This document shows positions 49,345 to 60,314 of a stretch of 64,000 bases of DNA, piece by piece. Below the pieces are notes generated by a model. That model saw only the letters and a list, made by a program, of their open reading frames with translations, had not been told where the DNA came from and ran no database searches. The DNA comes from Leishmania donovani. Taxonomy: Eukaryota > Euglenozoa > Kinetoplastea > Trypanosomatida > Trypanosomatidae. The position numbers and the translations under genes were made by a program. The DNA lies in contig NC_018257.1 of assembly GCF_000227135.1 (NCBI RefSeq), positions 139,501 to 203,500 on the forward strand, read 5' to 3'. The first letter of the stretch is position 1, and the number at the start of each line of letters is the position of its first letter.

Positions 49345-50491
49345 GGATGGAGTACTAGCCTCTGAAGGAGGTGAGATGGGTGACTAGGAGAAGGAAGACG
49401 CTAAGGGGGTGCGCTAGAGGTTTACAGACACGGAGAGGGAGCCCATGATCCACTCCACTGACTACGCGCCTAAGTGCGGCTGCGACAGCTCCTATCCGCA
49501 GCCGTCGCGCGCGCACAAACACGCAAACGCTACAAGGCGAAAGAGATACTAGAAGGAATTCTTGGCGTGAACCGAAGGCTGAGCGCTCCCACACAGAGAG
49601 AGCCGCCTCTGGGAGACGAAGATGGCCAATGCTAAGTCGGTTGGGGGAAATGCGCTAGGTGAGTCGCGACAAACAAACGATGAGATGGGCAGAAGGGAGA
49701 ACGAGTGAGGCGCGTGCGGGTTTCTACACAGAGAAAAGCGAAGTAATGCCGGACGGACGGGGAGGGGGGCGAATGGGTGGGCAGCTCTTTACTTCTGTAG
49801 CACACCCGCGCCATGCGGGCAGAAGAGGAGTGGCAAAGAAAGAGAAGGAGGCAGAGATGTCGAAGCAGCAGCAGAGCGGAGGAGCCGCACAGGTGACGAC
49901 AGGGAGAAGCGGCCAGATGGGCAGACGCGCGCACATTGTCAACCAAGGCAAAATGATAAGTATAAACGATGCCTGCGCGTGCACTGACCATCGTCGGGGG
50001 TCTCGCAAACCAAGAGAAAAGCCGCCTCCGCAGCACGCGAGGCCGAGGTGGAAGAACGGATAAGATGGAAGACATCGCACAGCTGCTCACGGCAAGCAGC
50101 GGTGATGGCATCCGTCATCACACATCCACGGAGCCCAGGGAAAAGAGTACACTGAAATCACTGGTTGACTGGTGTTGCACCGCTTCGGCGGAGAAAGAGG
50201 GAGGAGGAGGAGGAGAGAGTCACACGCCGATAGGGACGACAACACGACAGCGACGATATCGAGCTGAAACGGCACAATGAGTGCGGTATGCGCCTCACGG
50301 CACGCATGAACCCCCCTGTGTGGGTGCAGAGAAAAGGGCTCGGTTTGGGAGCGCATCAGCCTTCCGAGGAAACGGCAGATAGGATAAAGCGCCAGCATCG
50401 CAAGGAGCGGAGATGGGCAGACAACACACACACACACACGAACGCAAGGCCGTCCGGTATGCCGCCTCGGCGTCGCTCGTGCTCTCGCCCT
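49345..50491. other. Intergenic: leader of the ANL-like gene and 3' UTR of BBS2
   Basis: No gene seen. Contains a (CA)n run at 50424-50439 and GA-rich tracts around 50195-50218. Confidence 0.6.
50424..50439. repeat. (CA)n microsatellite in BBS2 3' region
   Basis: About eight CA units on the + strand, so TG on the mRNA strand. This is opposite to the CA-rich leaders. Confidence 0.85.
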
Positions 50492-52987
50492 CTACTCGGA
50501 CCCGGTCCGAATGATCTCGAGCAGACTGTTCACCTGATTCTCCTTCAGGGCGTTGCGGCAGCTAGCAATCAACTGCGCGCGTGCCGGGCCAATGCGCACC
50601 ATTCCCGCCTGCTGGATGCACGTGTTCACCTCCTTCAAGGCCAGCTTGAGCTCTTCATAGTTGTTGATCCGCTTCGCATTCTCACAGAGCAGTTCCTGAT
50701 CAACGTCGTACAGCGCCGCGTACGATTTCTTCATAGAGGCCATGTCACCCAGCAGCCGTGCGTCCTCGGCACGCCCGAGCAGTGTCTTCACGACTGTAGC
50801 TGCATCCGCCATGTCGGTCGTGAGTTTCATCCGCACCTCGTTGAACTCGTCCACCCTGGCGAAGATCGCGCGTAGCCGCTCCAGCTCGAGAGGCATCTCG
50901 CACCGAACCGCGACCGGGTCCGCCTTCCCGTCAGCCCACCCACCCTTCAAGTCCTCCACGAAGGCATTGATAACCGCCCCGCATGGCGCCAAGTGGTCAG
51001 ACCACAGCGTAATGGTGTTGAAGGCCGCGCCCGACGCAGCAGCGTTGCGCACCTCGATGCCAAAGCTGCTGCCGTCGCGGACGTGAATGAGCTCCAAGTG
51101 AAGCACCTGGTCAGTCGGCGCGTTAGCGTCAAGCAGCGCGACATCCTCCGGTACGCAGAAGGAATGCCGCAGCCACCTCTCAATCACGTCAAGATGGAGC
51201 AACTCACGCCACTGCAGTAGCACGCAGCCATTGGGCTGCCGGTAGGCGACTGTCTCGCCCTGCCGCTGACGCTGCTGCTCTGGAGGAATTTTGTAGGGTA
51301 GCTGGTACATCATGAAGCGGGGAACCCTGACGGTAACCTCGTGTATCTGGTAGCTATCGCCAAATGCTGGACCTACAGCCACCGAGGCGCTGACGTTCAG
51401 CGGAAGGTCATCAGGGTGGGCAAAGCTGCACACGAGTGTGGCGCTGGGCTCCGCATTCGCAAAGGCTACGGTGTCCTGCTGCGCTGCGGTGGCCCATACC
51501 TCACACTGCAGGAGACAGCTATGCACAACAATGTCGCCGCGCTTCGCCGCTGGCCCCGTCACTTCCACACGAACCTCAACGTGCTTCGTCGCAAGGTTGG
51601 CAGAGCAGCAACAACGCACCTCCACCCCCGACTCTGGCATCGTTGTGTCCTGCGCCCCAGCAGCCCGGCGAGCCAGCTGCTCCTCAAGGCTGGTGAGTTG
51701 GGCGGCCAGCTGCTGCTTCTCCTGCACAAGCGCCTCCAACACCTGTAGCTGACGCACCTCAGCAGCCTCGTCTTTTCGCGTCTCGAGCAGCGCCAATCCA
51801 CGCACGGTGCCATCCACAGTGCAGATGACAGGCAGAGGCATGCCGTCCTGCCGATAGTCTTCCGAAAGAACTGCTGCCACGGCGCTGGAGTAGGTGTCTC
51901 GGAAGAGCACGCTACCGCCCTTCTCCAACCCGCCGCCGCGATCCGTGCGCACCTCCACCCGCCCGTTGCTCCACCCAATCACCAACTCGGCCACGCCGTC
52001 GCCGTCCACGTCGCAGAAGGCGGCGGACACAGGCACAGACTTGCCCCTCACTCGCCACACGCGCTCACCGCGCTCGTACATGCCAACGGTTCCGTTCGCG
52101 AGCAAGTAGGCATACCGGCCAGCGCTGTCAGCGGCGGCAGCCTCCGTGTCTGGGATTCGTGACGGCTGCCACAGAGGTACGAGCTTCTGCACTCGGTCCA
52201 CCTCGTGCACCGTCGCGATCGCCTCCTCGCCATCGTACACGCGCACCTCAAAATCATCAGAGGCTACGAGCAGCGACAGGGGAGCCGATCCCGAATCCGG
52301 TACCGAGGTCCACGGCATGAGGGCCATGGCCGTCACCTGGTCGCCTGTCACTGTCCAGTACCGCTCGGCGCCGAAACGGTCGAAGCCGAATATGCTGCAG
52401 TTACCGCCAACGACGGCCAACGGCGGCGCTTCTCCAGAGGTGCTACTCGGCTTCATGACAGTGCCGCACACCACTGCCTGCACCCCATCCTCCACGTCTT
52501 TATAGAAGACCTGCTTGTTCTGCTCCGCATCGTACGCCAGTAGGCTCGTTGCAGCACCGAAAAGAAGCACATCATACGTGGCAGCGATATCGGTGCTCCA
52601 AGTGTCATAGAGTTGGCCTGCTGCCAATGCTGTCGGGGCCTTCCCAAAGTTCAGTGTCTGGATGACAGACTCATCATCCTCCAGCCTGAACGTGACGCCG
52701 ACGCTCGCTTGTGCCTCTCCTCGCTTAGCGGAGCGCTTGGCTTTCGCGGTGCTGGTGTTGTTGTTGTGCAGAAGAATCCGCTGACCGCTGCTGCCGAAGG
52801 CCAGTGACACGGCCGAGGGTGGTGGGCGTACGGCTAGTGTCTGCGCGCTTGCACTAGCCTCACGGGCAGCGGCACTGCGCAGAAATCGGCCTGCCGCGAC
52901 GCGGTCCGGTAGGATGGGAGCACCGATGTTCAGCTCAAAGGCGGTGTCGAGCCGAATGTGGTTGCTCGCGTCTTTGGCAGTCGCCAT
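50492..52987 (-). CDS. BBS2: Bardet-Biedl syndrome 2 protein (BBSome subunit)
   Basis: 831 residues, ATG at 52987. The N-terminal beta-propeller is diagnostic: IRLDTAFELNIGAPILPDRV at 11-30, NFGKAPTALAAGQL, DVLLFGAATSLLAYDAEQNK, and the calcium-binding-like blade AAFCDVDGDGVAELVIGWSN. A coiled coil (LEALVQEKQQLAAQLTSLEE) and the C-terminal GAE/platform/helical part follow (FRMYQLPYKIP-type segment, MKKSYAALYDVDQELLCENA). The BBSome moves membrane proteins in and out of the flagellum with intraflagellar transport. The chain is about 110 residues longer than the human protein (721), mostly through Ala/Ser/Thr-rich insertions in the propeller. The acceptor at 53051 after CTTTTCTTTTAG gives a leader of about 63 nt that includes C15. 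Confidence 0.94.
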   Translation of the reverse strand: MATAKDASNHIRLDTAFELNIGAPILPDRVAAGRFLRSAAAREASASAQTLAVRPPPSAVSLAFGSSGQRILLHNNNTSTAKAKRSAKRGEAQASVGVTFRLEDDESVIQTLNFGKAPTALAAGQLYDTWSTDIAATYDVLLFGAATSLLAYDAEQNKQVFYKDVEDGVQAVVCGTVMKPSSTSGEAPPLAVVGGNCSIFGFDRFGAERYWTVTGDQVTAMALMPWTSVPDSGSAPLSLLVASDDFEVRVYDGEEAIATVHEVDRVQKLVPLWQPSRIPDTEAAAADSAGRYAYLLANGTVGMYERGERVWRVRGKSVPVSAAFCDVDGDGVAELVIGWSNGRVEVRTDRGGGLEKGGSVLFRDTYSSAVAAVLSEDYRQDGMPLPVICTVDGTVRGLALLETRKDEAAEVRQLQVLEALVQEKQQLAAQLTSLEEQLARRAAGAQDTTMPESGVEVRCCCSANLATKHVEVRVEVTGPAAKRGDIVVHSCLLQCEVWATAAQQDTVAFANAEPSATLVCSFAHPDDLPLNVSASVAVGPAFGDSYQIHEVTVRVPRFMMYQLPYKIPPEQQRQRQGETVAYRQPNGCVLLQWRELLHLDVIERWLRHSFCVPEDVALLDANAPTDQVLHLELIHVRDGSSFGIEVRNAAASGAAFNTITLWSDHLAPCGAVINAFVEDLKGGWADGKADPVAVRCEMPLELERLRAIFARVDEFNEVRMKLTTDMADAATVVKTLLGRAEDARLLGDMASMKKSYAALYDVDQELLCENAKRINNYEELKLALKEVNTCIQQAGMVRIGPARAQLIASCRNALKENQVNSLLEIIRTGSE

Positions 52988-53007
52988 CTCTTGACGAAGA
53001 GAAAGCC

Positions 53008-53022
53008 GGGGGGGGGGGGGGG
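53008..53022. repeat. G15 homopolymer (C15 in the BBS2 leader)
   Basis: Lies 21-35 nt upstream of the BBS2 ATG, downstream of the predicted acceptor, so it should be present in mature mRNA. Confidence 0.9.
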
Positions 53023-53050
53023 AATGGGCGTGAACTCAACACCTGCAGCA

Positions 53051-53070
53051 CTAAAAGAAAAGCAACAGGC
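53051..53070 (-). promoter_or_regulatory. Predicted trans-splice acceptor of BBS2
   Basis: TTGCTTTTCTTTTAG on the minus strand, AG at 53052-53051. It closely resembles a consensus acceptor. Confidence 0.65.
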
Positions 53071-53453
53071 CAACAGGCGATCGGGAGAGGCGCCCCCGTG
53101 CGTGGAGGGGGGAAAGAGAGACCGGTGTCGGATCGCTCACCTCGCTGCTTGCCTCTCTTGCTTTCGTTTGCTTTCGCAGACTCCTCAAGGTGAACGCAAA
53201 GTGTAGGGGGTGAGATAAACAGGAAGACCGTGAGGCACCGGAAGACGACCCAGATGGTTTCACACGCCTTCTACCGGATTAGGGGAGCACACAAGCGAGT
53301 TCGCCTTCCAGCGTTCTCTCCCTTACTCACTCCTATGGAATTAGCGATTGAGACCTGTATCAGAGAGAGGGAGAAAGAGCACACCGACAGTGTGTGGTGC
53401 TGTTGTCGTGTCGGAAAGGAGCGCAGTGCTCCGTTCTCCTTGCTTTTAAGTGC

Positions 53454-53473
53454 GTGTGTGTGTGTGTGTGTGT
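53454..53473. repeat. (TG)n microsatellite
   Basis: About ten TG units on the + strand in the spacer upstream of BBS2. Confidence 0.85.
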
Positions 53474-54327
53474 TTCGTTTCTGCGGTGCGCCCTCCTCTT
53501 GTGGCTTTGTGCCGTCCCCCTTGTACGGCGAAGCCGCAGAGCACGTGAAGCCGTGGTACCGTGTCTTCCTTCCTTCTGTCCTCTACGTCGATGATTTCCA
53601 CCACCGTTTGACGCACGCATAGCGCGCGAGACACGCAGAGATCGTGTGGCAGTGCAGCCGCCAACCGAAAGTCAAACACTACGTTGCGAGATGTAAAAGA
53701 GCAGGCATGCAACGACGACAGAGTGCTCACTATGCCAGTGAAGAGAGCACGAATGCAGACGTGGCCAGAGAGGGAAGGTAAAAAGAGAGCGGTAAGAGAG
53801 AAAGACCAAGTACTTTGTGTGCTTCATCCGCGTGTGCATGACGCGCCCCGCCCCCTCTCGCTACGGCTGCAGCAAGGATCATCGGATGTTGCCGTAATGG
53901 ACAAGGTACTCTCAGAAACCCCACCGTCGCGCACAACACGCGTGACACCCTGTGTGCGCTCCATGATGTGCGGCGGGGCGATACGGGAGTGCATCAGAGG
54001 AAAAGGGGGAGATTTGGTTAGCGAGAGCGCAGGCCTATCGGCTGCATCAGGGAGTACGTAGAAGTACGGCAGGGCTGCCCCACCGACGTCCTTTCCCCGT
54101 CGTCGAGGCAGAGTCCGTCCTAGAGTCGATTGCGCGCTACAAGACATGCCACATTCGCGCTCGCCATCCCTTCAGTGTTGACGGCGCGATAGGCTGGTTC
54201 GATGATTTTCGTTCAATTCTCTGCTTCCGTTTACATGTTTGTGAGTGGCGATTGCAGGTAAGGAGTGAGGGATACGAATACATGTTCAGACGGCGAGTTG
54301 GCGGTGAAGCAAAGATGCAGAGAAACG

Positions 54328-54344
54328 AAAAAAAAAAAAAAAAA
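54328..54344. repeat. A17 homopolymer (T17 on the transcribed strand)
   Basis: The longest A-run in the window, in the purine-rich kinase 3' region. Confidence 0.9.
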
Positions 54345-55719
54345 CGAAAGGGAACACGCAGAGCAAGAGGCGACGAAGACATAAACAGAAGAGGGGAGCA
54401 AAAACCCAAAAGACGACACGCACGCACACAACTGAGAGGAAGAGAGCACAGGATAGAGGCACAAGCCCGCTAAAGAGCACCACATACAGAAATAGAAAGG
54501 AAGACGCGGACACGCGCGCCAACAAAACAAAAATGTGCATCGATGACTTTAGAGACGTGAGCAACCGACGTCCGTCGACATCTGTGTACTTCGGCCGACG
54601 CGGTGAGGAATTGGCGCCACATTGCGTGCGCTGTTTGTGCGTGCGTGTCTGCGCGTACGCTTTTCCTTTTGTGGAAAGGGGAAGAAAACCGGGGGGAGGG
54701 TAAGGGGACGTCGCCCTCTACTCTCGCACATCCTTGGGAAACGCCTCCCAGCTCTGTCGCCTCCCTCACTACACTTGACTATGAATGAGTGACATCCTTT
54801 TTTGTTTGCGTCGTTTCACGCTTTTATTTCAGTGTCTCTCTTTGCTTCATTGGCTGCTCCGCACGTGGGCGTCACCACCGCCACCACGACCCCCGACACC
54901 GCCCACCAGAACACGTGCGCAAAGGCGATGCGGAGGGTGCCAGAAAGGGGCAGGTGAGTGCTCGCCACCGCGTGGAAGCGCTCTAAGTAGTTGCGGTTGC
55001 TTGCTTTTTTGTGGTGTCCGTATGCACAAAGAGAGCAGCACGGGATTGTAAGCGAGAGAGAGCACGGGTAGGGGTTGGTAAGGGAAAGAGAGGGGGGGGG
55101 GGGCAAAAAAAAAAGCGGAGATGTGCGCACGAGCAATGCGAGAGAAGACTGTAAGAAGATAACCGGCAGCGAAACGAAAAATAATAATAAAATTCATGAT
55201 AATAACAGCAACACGAACACATTACGCCGACAGCTGCGACAACGACAGAGAGAGAGGTGTGAGTGGCAAGGTAAAGCAACGAGGAAGAGGAACAACAAGA
55301 TATGGCAAGAGAGAGAGAGAGACACGACACATGCAAAGGGAAAGAGACGTCAACGCAACGGCAAAAAAAAAGTCGACAAGAGAAAGCCGCATGTTTCATG
55401 TTCGCACTACGAACGAAGTCGATGCACAAAAAAAAGGGAGGACTATAAAGCGCAGAAAACAAAAAAAAACAGAAGCTGCGGGCCTCAACGTCGGCAGGTG
55501 ACGCTAGAGAAAAACACGCACAAGATACGACCGCCATTCGATGGGCGAACGGACGGGCGAGGGGCCCGATGAGAGTGTCAAGGGGGAAGAAGAGGAGGCA
55601 GTGGCTGCGGAAGAAGAGAGGTAACACAACAAGAGAGATCACAAGAAGCGGCGAGAGCACGCATCTATTCGCTCACTGCCCTGCCTTCTCTTTTCCCTTT
55701 CCTGCCATACATTCACCCT

Positions 55720-56280
55720 TCACCCGGATGACAGGGGGGGCGGGGTGATGCCGCAGCGCGTGGCATCTCAGGGCCCAGTGCCCCCACTCTGTCTGGGGAG
55801 GCCACGCAGCCCCTCCTTCGTCTCTCCCCCTGCCCAATGCCGAGCCGCCTCTGGTGGTGGCGCGGTGAAGCACCTGCCACGTGGGGAGGTCAGAGCGATG
55901 TACCGCCCCACTGATGCCGGCGGTCGGGCCCTGGATGGCGCTGCGGCGGAGCGACCTGCGGCAGTGCACAGGCTTGCGCCACCCATATGGTAGGCGAAGC
56001 GTCAGCGTGGCTCGAGCGTGTAATCCCACCCCCGGCCCTCGCACTGCGTACGCGGGTGTGGGGAGCCACCCACCCACCCCTGAGGAGAGAATGCACCCGG
56101 TGGCGCCCGGCATAGTGGGGGAGCGGCTGTGAGGCGACCTGCGGGGCGCGGGTCGGTGGGCAGAGTGTGAAGCAGGGCTCGCGCTCCGACGGCTGAGCCG
56201 GGCGCATTGCTGTACTGGGATGTGTCTAGCGCTGCTTCGCACCACGCGATGGAGTCTGTGACGGGACCAGAAGGGGGGAG
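55720..56280 (-). mobile_element. SIDER-like degenerate short retroposon
   Basis: About 560 bp of GC-rich, balanced-strand sequence lies abruptly within A/G-rich DNA. It has no coding frame, and the size and location fit Leishmania SIDERs (short degenerate relatives of ingi/L1Tc, about 0.5 kb, usually in 3' UTRs). On the minus strand, near 56205-56185, it carries CCCGGCTCAGCCG, reminiscent of the 5' hallmark shared by these retroposons. At the other end a purine-rich tail (complement of about 55670-55710) follows. Similarity is from memory; orientation is tentative. An alternative is another GC-rich dispersed repeat. Confidence 0.5.
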
Positions 56281-59200
56281 TCAGAGTGGAGCTCGACTCA
56301 TATTCTAAGGCAGTTAAATGGACACGCGTTGAACCGAAAAATAAAGCGGTTCATTTATCTTTCTCACCCTGGCGTGCTCTACGGTGCCAGCGTACAGACA
56401 CAGAACAAAAATGGCGTGGGAAAAGCAAACGGAAAGATAGGAAAGGAGAGAAGGAGGGGGAGGGGCGGAAGTTAAAACAAAGAGGACCAAAGGGCAGAAA
56501 AAGAAAACAAGGGGGAAAAAATAAGCATGAAGACGAGCTGCACCAGAGAGGGAGAAGAAAACGAAAGACGAAAAAAGAAAACAGTAAAGAGACAGAGACG
56601 GAAGAGAAGGGGGAGAAGAGATGTACTTCCAATAGATTGCGGTGTGTATTCAATGCATAAAAAGAAAAGGAGGGGCAAAGGAAAAGCGAAAAAAAAAAAA
56701 GAAAAACGCCTGTATATGTAAACGGGACGCGCGGACACAATATATCCAAGGGGTTCGCCGCACCATGCTCAAAGGAGTCCAGTACGCATCTTATCATAGA
56801 GACAAAGGGGGAAAGGGGGTCTCGCGAAAAAAGGAGGCGCACCGACAACACGACGACAACAGAGGGAAGGTGCAGTGGAAGAGAAGCAGACAAACCTCGA
56901 ACAGACGCGCAGCACCACACAATCAAAGACGCATATTCGGTGAAAAAAGCGCGTAAGTGGGGCGATGCTGGAGGTGGAGGAGACAAGTGAGGCGAAGAAC
57001 ATCTACGCACAACATCTACAGAGAGAGGGGGAGAAAAAGAGAAGCCCCCCCCCCTTGAGGTCAGCTGCTCACGCGGTCAGTTTAGGAGAGAGGAGAGAGA
57101 GGCCTACTCGAGCACGTGGAAACTCTCCCCTTGCTCTCTTTTTCGGACCTCTCCATCTTCCTCTTCTTTTTCCCTCAGCGCCCACCCTCGCACCACCATC
57201 TGCCCGCAAAGGGTTCTCTAAACGATAGAGGCGTAAGAGGAACAGAAACTCTCACCAGTGTGGCACAGCCTTGTGCGCTGTAGCGGAATAAGGGGAGAAG
57301 GGGGAGGCTGTGGTGTACCAAAGAGAAAGATATGAAAAAAAAGGTAGCGTGGCTGGAGATGAAACGACGTGATAAACCCGGTAGAAACTAAAACAACGTA
57401 CTCACAGACCGGCGGCGCACCCACACGCGCTGGCACGCATACACATGTCTAGAGACGGCAGACAAAAAAAAAACAAGAAGCGCAGAAGAAAGAAAAAACA
57501 CCCTACACAGAGGAAAAGGCACACACACACACACGCACGCACGCAAAGAGGAAGGGAGGGAGAGAAAAGAGAGAGCCGTGCTACAGCCGCGAGTTAGGAA
57601 GAGAGCGATACAAGACCAAAACAGCCAAAATGAGAGCGAGGTGGAGGGCAACGACAAGCACCACCACAGCAGTGAAACCAACAAGAGGATGCCAATCACA
57701 AAGCGCCGCCCCACCCTTCACTCTTTTCTGCTCCGCAGGCGTCGACACAACAGAGACGGGGAAAAAGAAGGGGCGGAGGAGAAAGGAGAGGAGGTCAGCG
57801 CACGGAAGAGAGGTTGGGGGAGGGGGAGGGTTCACAGCGAAGCGCGCGCTGGGGGAGAGAACAAGTGCTAGTGTAAAAATGCCTGTATGCAAGAGCTTAT
57901 CTCGAACGTTAAGCGTGCGTACGTGCGTGTTCAACACACATCAGTGCAAGGAGCGGTGGAAAACACGCGGCAGCACACATCTTGGCCTCGACAATGATCA
58001 ACTAGGGGGCCGGAATCGAAGGAAAAGGATGGCAGACGGAAAGGAGAGCAATCGGCAAAATGAGAGAAAGAAGCGAAGGCGCGGTTATGTGGGGGAGGGG
58101 GGAGGGGGGAGACACACATGCAAACACACACACACACAAAGGAAGACAATCACGAAGCAAAAAGGGACAGGAGAAGGCACGCATAGCCGTTGGGAATCTT
58201 GTTTTTTTTTTCACCCTTTCCTCCCGCTTCACAGCAAGGGGGAATGCGTGCGCGTGCGCGTTTTTTGTGTTTGTTTTTTTTTGGCGGTGAAGAAATGTAT
58301 ACAAGTCCGACAATAAAAAAGGGGTGTGAGCGACCGAAGCCACCCACGCACAGACAAGCAATAAGAAGGGACGCATACTCAAGAACGGCGAACCACGATG
58401 CAGATGTGCATTCAATGTGACAGCTCCAATAGAAAGAAACCACGGCACAGGTACTATAAAACGTTGTGTGAAAAGGCCCGATCACACCACGATGACTGTT
58501 GATCGCTGCTCCACCTTTTTCGATCCCTCTCATCATTCCTTTTTTTTGGGGGGTGCGCTTGCTGTTGTCGGCTGTTTGGTTGATGTTTTGATTCGCGTTT
58601 TTTTCCTGTTGTGTGTGCCCCTCTCTCCTTTGAGCTCTCTCGAGAGACGCTGCGTATAAAAGAGGTAAAACGCCTTTGAAGAGAAATATGCCACGCCGCC
58701 CGTCGCTTTGGGTTCGTTGTGTTGGGAGAGAAGAGGGAAGGTGAGAGAAAAGCAGTGGGGGCAGCTGACCGTCTCTTTCACAGCTTCCTCCTTTCTTGGC
58801 GTGGGACACGCAAGCTCCCCTGGTGTGCTGTGTGAAAGCTGGCGGCAAGCTGAAGAAGGGCGAGACGTGATCGAATAGAAGAGGCGAAAAAAGAAACAGA
58901 AGCAGGTCGCAGCACCACCCGAACAATACACGCAAAAAGAGAAAGAAGTTCAGCGCCGTGCATAGGGAAACGCTCAGTGACGCTCGTTCTCTCCGTCTTG
59001 TCCACATTGATAGTCCTCCGTGCCTTCTCGCCCTCTCCCCGTTCTCGGGGTCCTATCTTCTTCATTGGGAGTGCATATGCGTGCGTGTACGCGGGGAAAG
59101 AGCAAGGGGGTCAGCGCATGCCGGCTGCGTGGAGAGAGGAGAAAAGAAGCCACCGAGAAATGAAGAAGATATCTCAAGAGTGGGAGAAGGGGAAGACAGA

Positions 59201-60314
59201 AGAAGCGGGAGGTGTGAAAACAAAAATGCGGCTGCTCGTTTTTCTTTGCTCTTTCCTCTTCACCTATTGTTTTATACGTACACCAACACGGGTGGAGGGG
59301 GAGAAGGAAGAACAGGAGGGCGGGTAGAATGGGAGGTGAGAGCCGGAAACACAGGAATGGAGGGGGCGCGCCGACGCCCGCCGAGCCTCTGAAAAAAAAA
59401 GGGAGCACACGATCAAAGTGCCAAGGCCCGCAGCTGCCGCCCATCCCCTCCCAATAATGAAATCCAGAAAAGAGAAGGGCAACTCCGCCCTGTTGGGGGG
59501 GAGGGACGATGCTGAACTTTGCGCAACCGAGTCGAGAAGCGAAGCGACACAAAAAAAAAAGAAGTCAAATCTACAAGCAGCAGAAGCGGGAGGCAGGCGA
59601 GAAAGGAAGGAGAGAGGGGAGGGTGCGGGAAAAGGAAGATGCTGAAGGGGAACGCACACGTACCAGCGTAAAGCGCACACGCAGATCAAACGACAGCGGT
59701 GGATATACACACATGTATATATGGAAATTGCAAAGAAAGCAAAGAGGGAAGCACGTACACGAACACGCTTGAAAAAAAAAAACATGTAAAGCACAAAGAA
59801 AAAGAGACGACCATACATCGCAGCACGCAACGGTAGCAGAGGGTCACAGAGCACACTCCTTCACACGCACACGCACGCATACATAAGCCCACTTCCATGA
59901 GTCATGAAGGAGCAGCGTGGGCAGCAATGTAGCATCGACAGCTTCACTCTGGAGTACAACCACAGGAAAGGGCACAAGAAGAACGCTCCGTTCCTTCTAC
60001 CTTCAGCATACGCGCGGCTTTTTCGAAATGCCGTACATCGCCACCACCGGCGTTCCACCAAAGGGCAATCCGCATCTCAGCCCTTGAAAGGTAAAAAAAA
60101 AACGCACACGTACACGTAACAGTAGGGAGCCACGGAAGTGAACGCCTAAAATGAACAATGGTGATAGGAAGAAAAAAAGCGATGAAAACTGCGCATCGGA
60201 GAGTAGTGACCATGGATAGCATCACGCAGCCGAGTGAACAGCACGCGACAACTAGGGTACGCAGCCTCTCACAGCGACGCCTATACGTGCGCATATGGGC
60301 GCGTACCGCGCCGG

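Larger units (their letters stand above)
53071..60314. other. 7.2-kb region without a gene: probable giant 3' UTR of the protein kinase
   Basis: No frame on either strand has domain-like composition or GC3 bias. Minus frames read as Ser/Phe/Leu/Cys strings from C/T-rich DNA, and + frames as Lys/Arg/Glu strings. The + strand is strongly purine-rich and richer in A than the rest of the window, especially 54250-54480, 55040-55660, 56380-56720 and 57300-60100, with many A7-A17 runs. It contains a (TG)n tract at 53454-53473, an A17 run at 54328-54344 and a SIDER-like element. Because flanking genes run the same way it is not a strand-switch region. Some could be unrecognised non-coding RNA. Confidence 0.6.

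Noticed and set aside
54983..55660. 225-codon minus-strand frame
   Set aside because: Same reason: pyrimidine-rich DNA gives hydrophobic/Ser strings that mimic membrane proteins.
55673..56245. 190-codon minus-strand frame within the GC-rich island
   Set aside because: Arg/Pro/His-rich without structure; the island fits a degenerate SIDER-like element better than a gene.
58150..59007. 285-codon minus-strand frame
   Set aside because: Translation of C/T-rich UTR sequence (Phe/Leu/Ser/Cys strings); no domain and no GC3 bias.
52988..60314. Strand-switch region or centromere-like boundary
   Set aside because: BBS2 and the kinase lie on the same strand on either side, so no divergent or convergent switch is seen.
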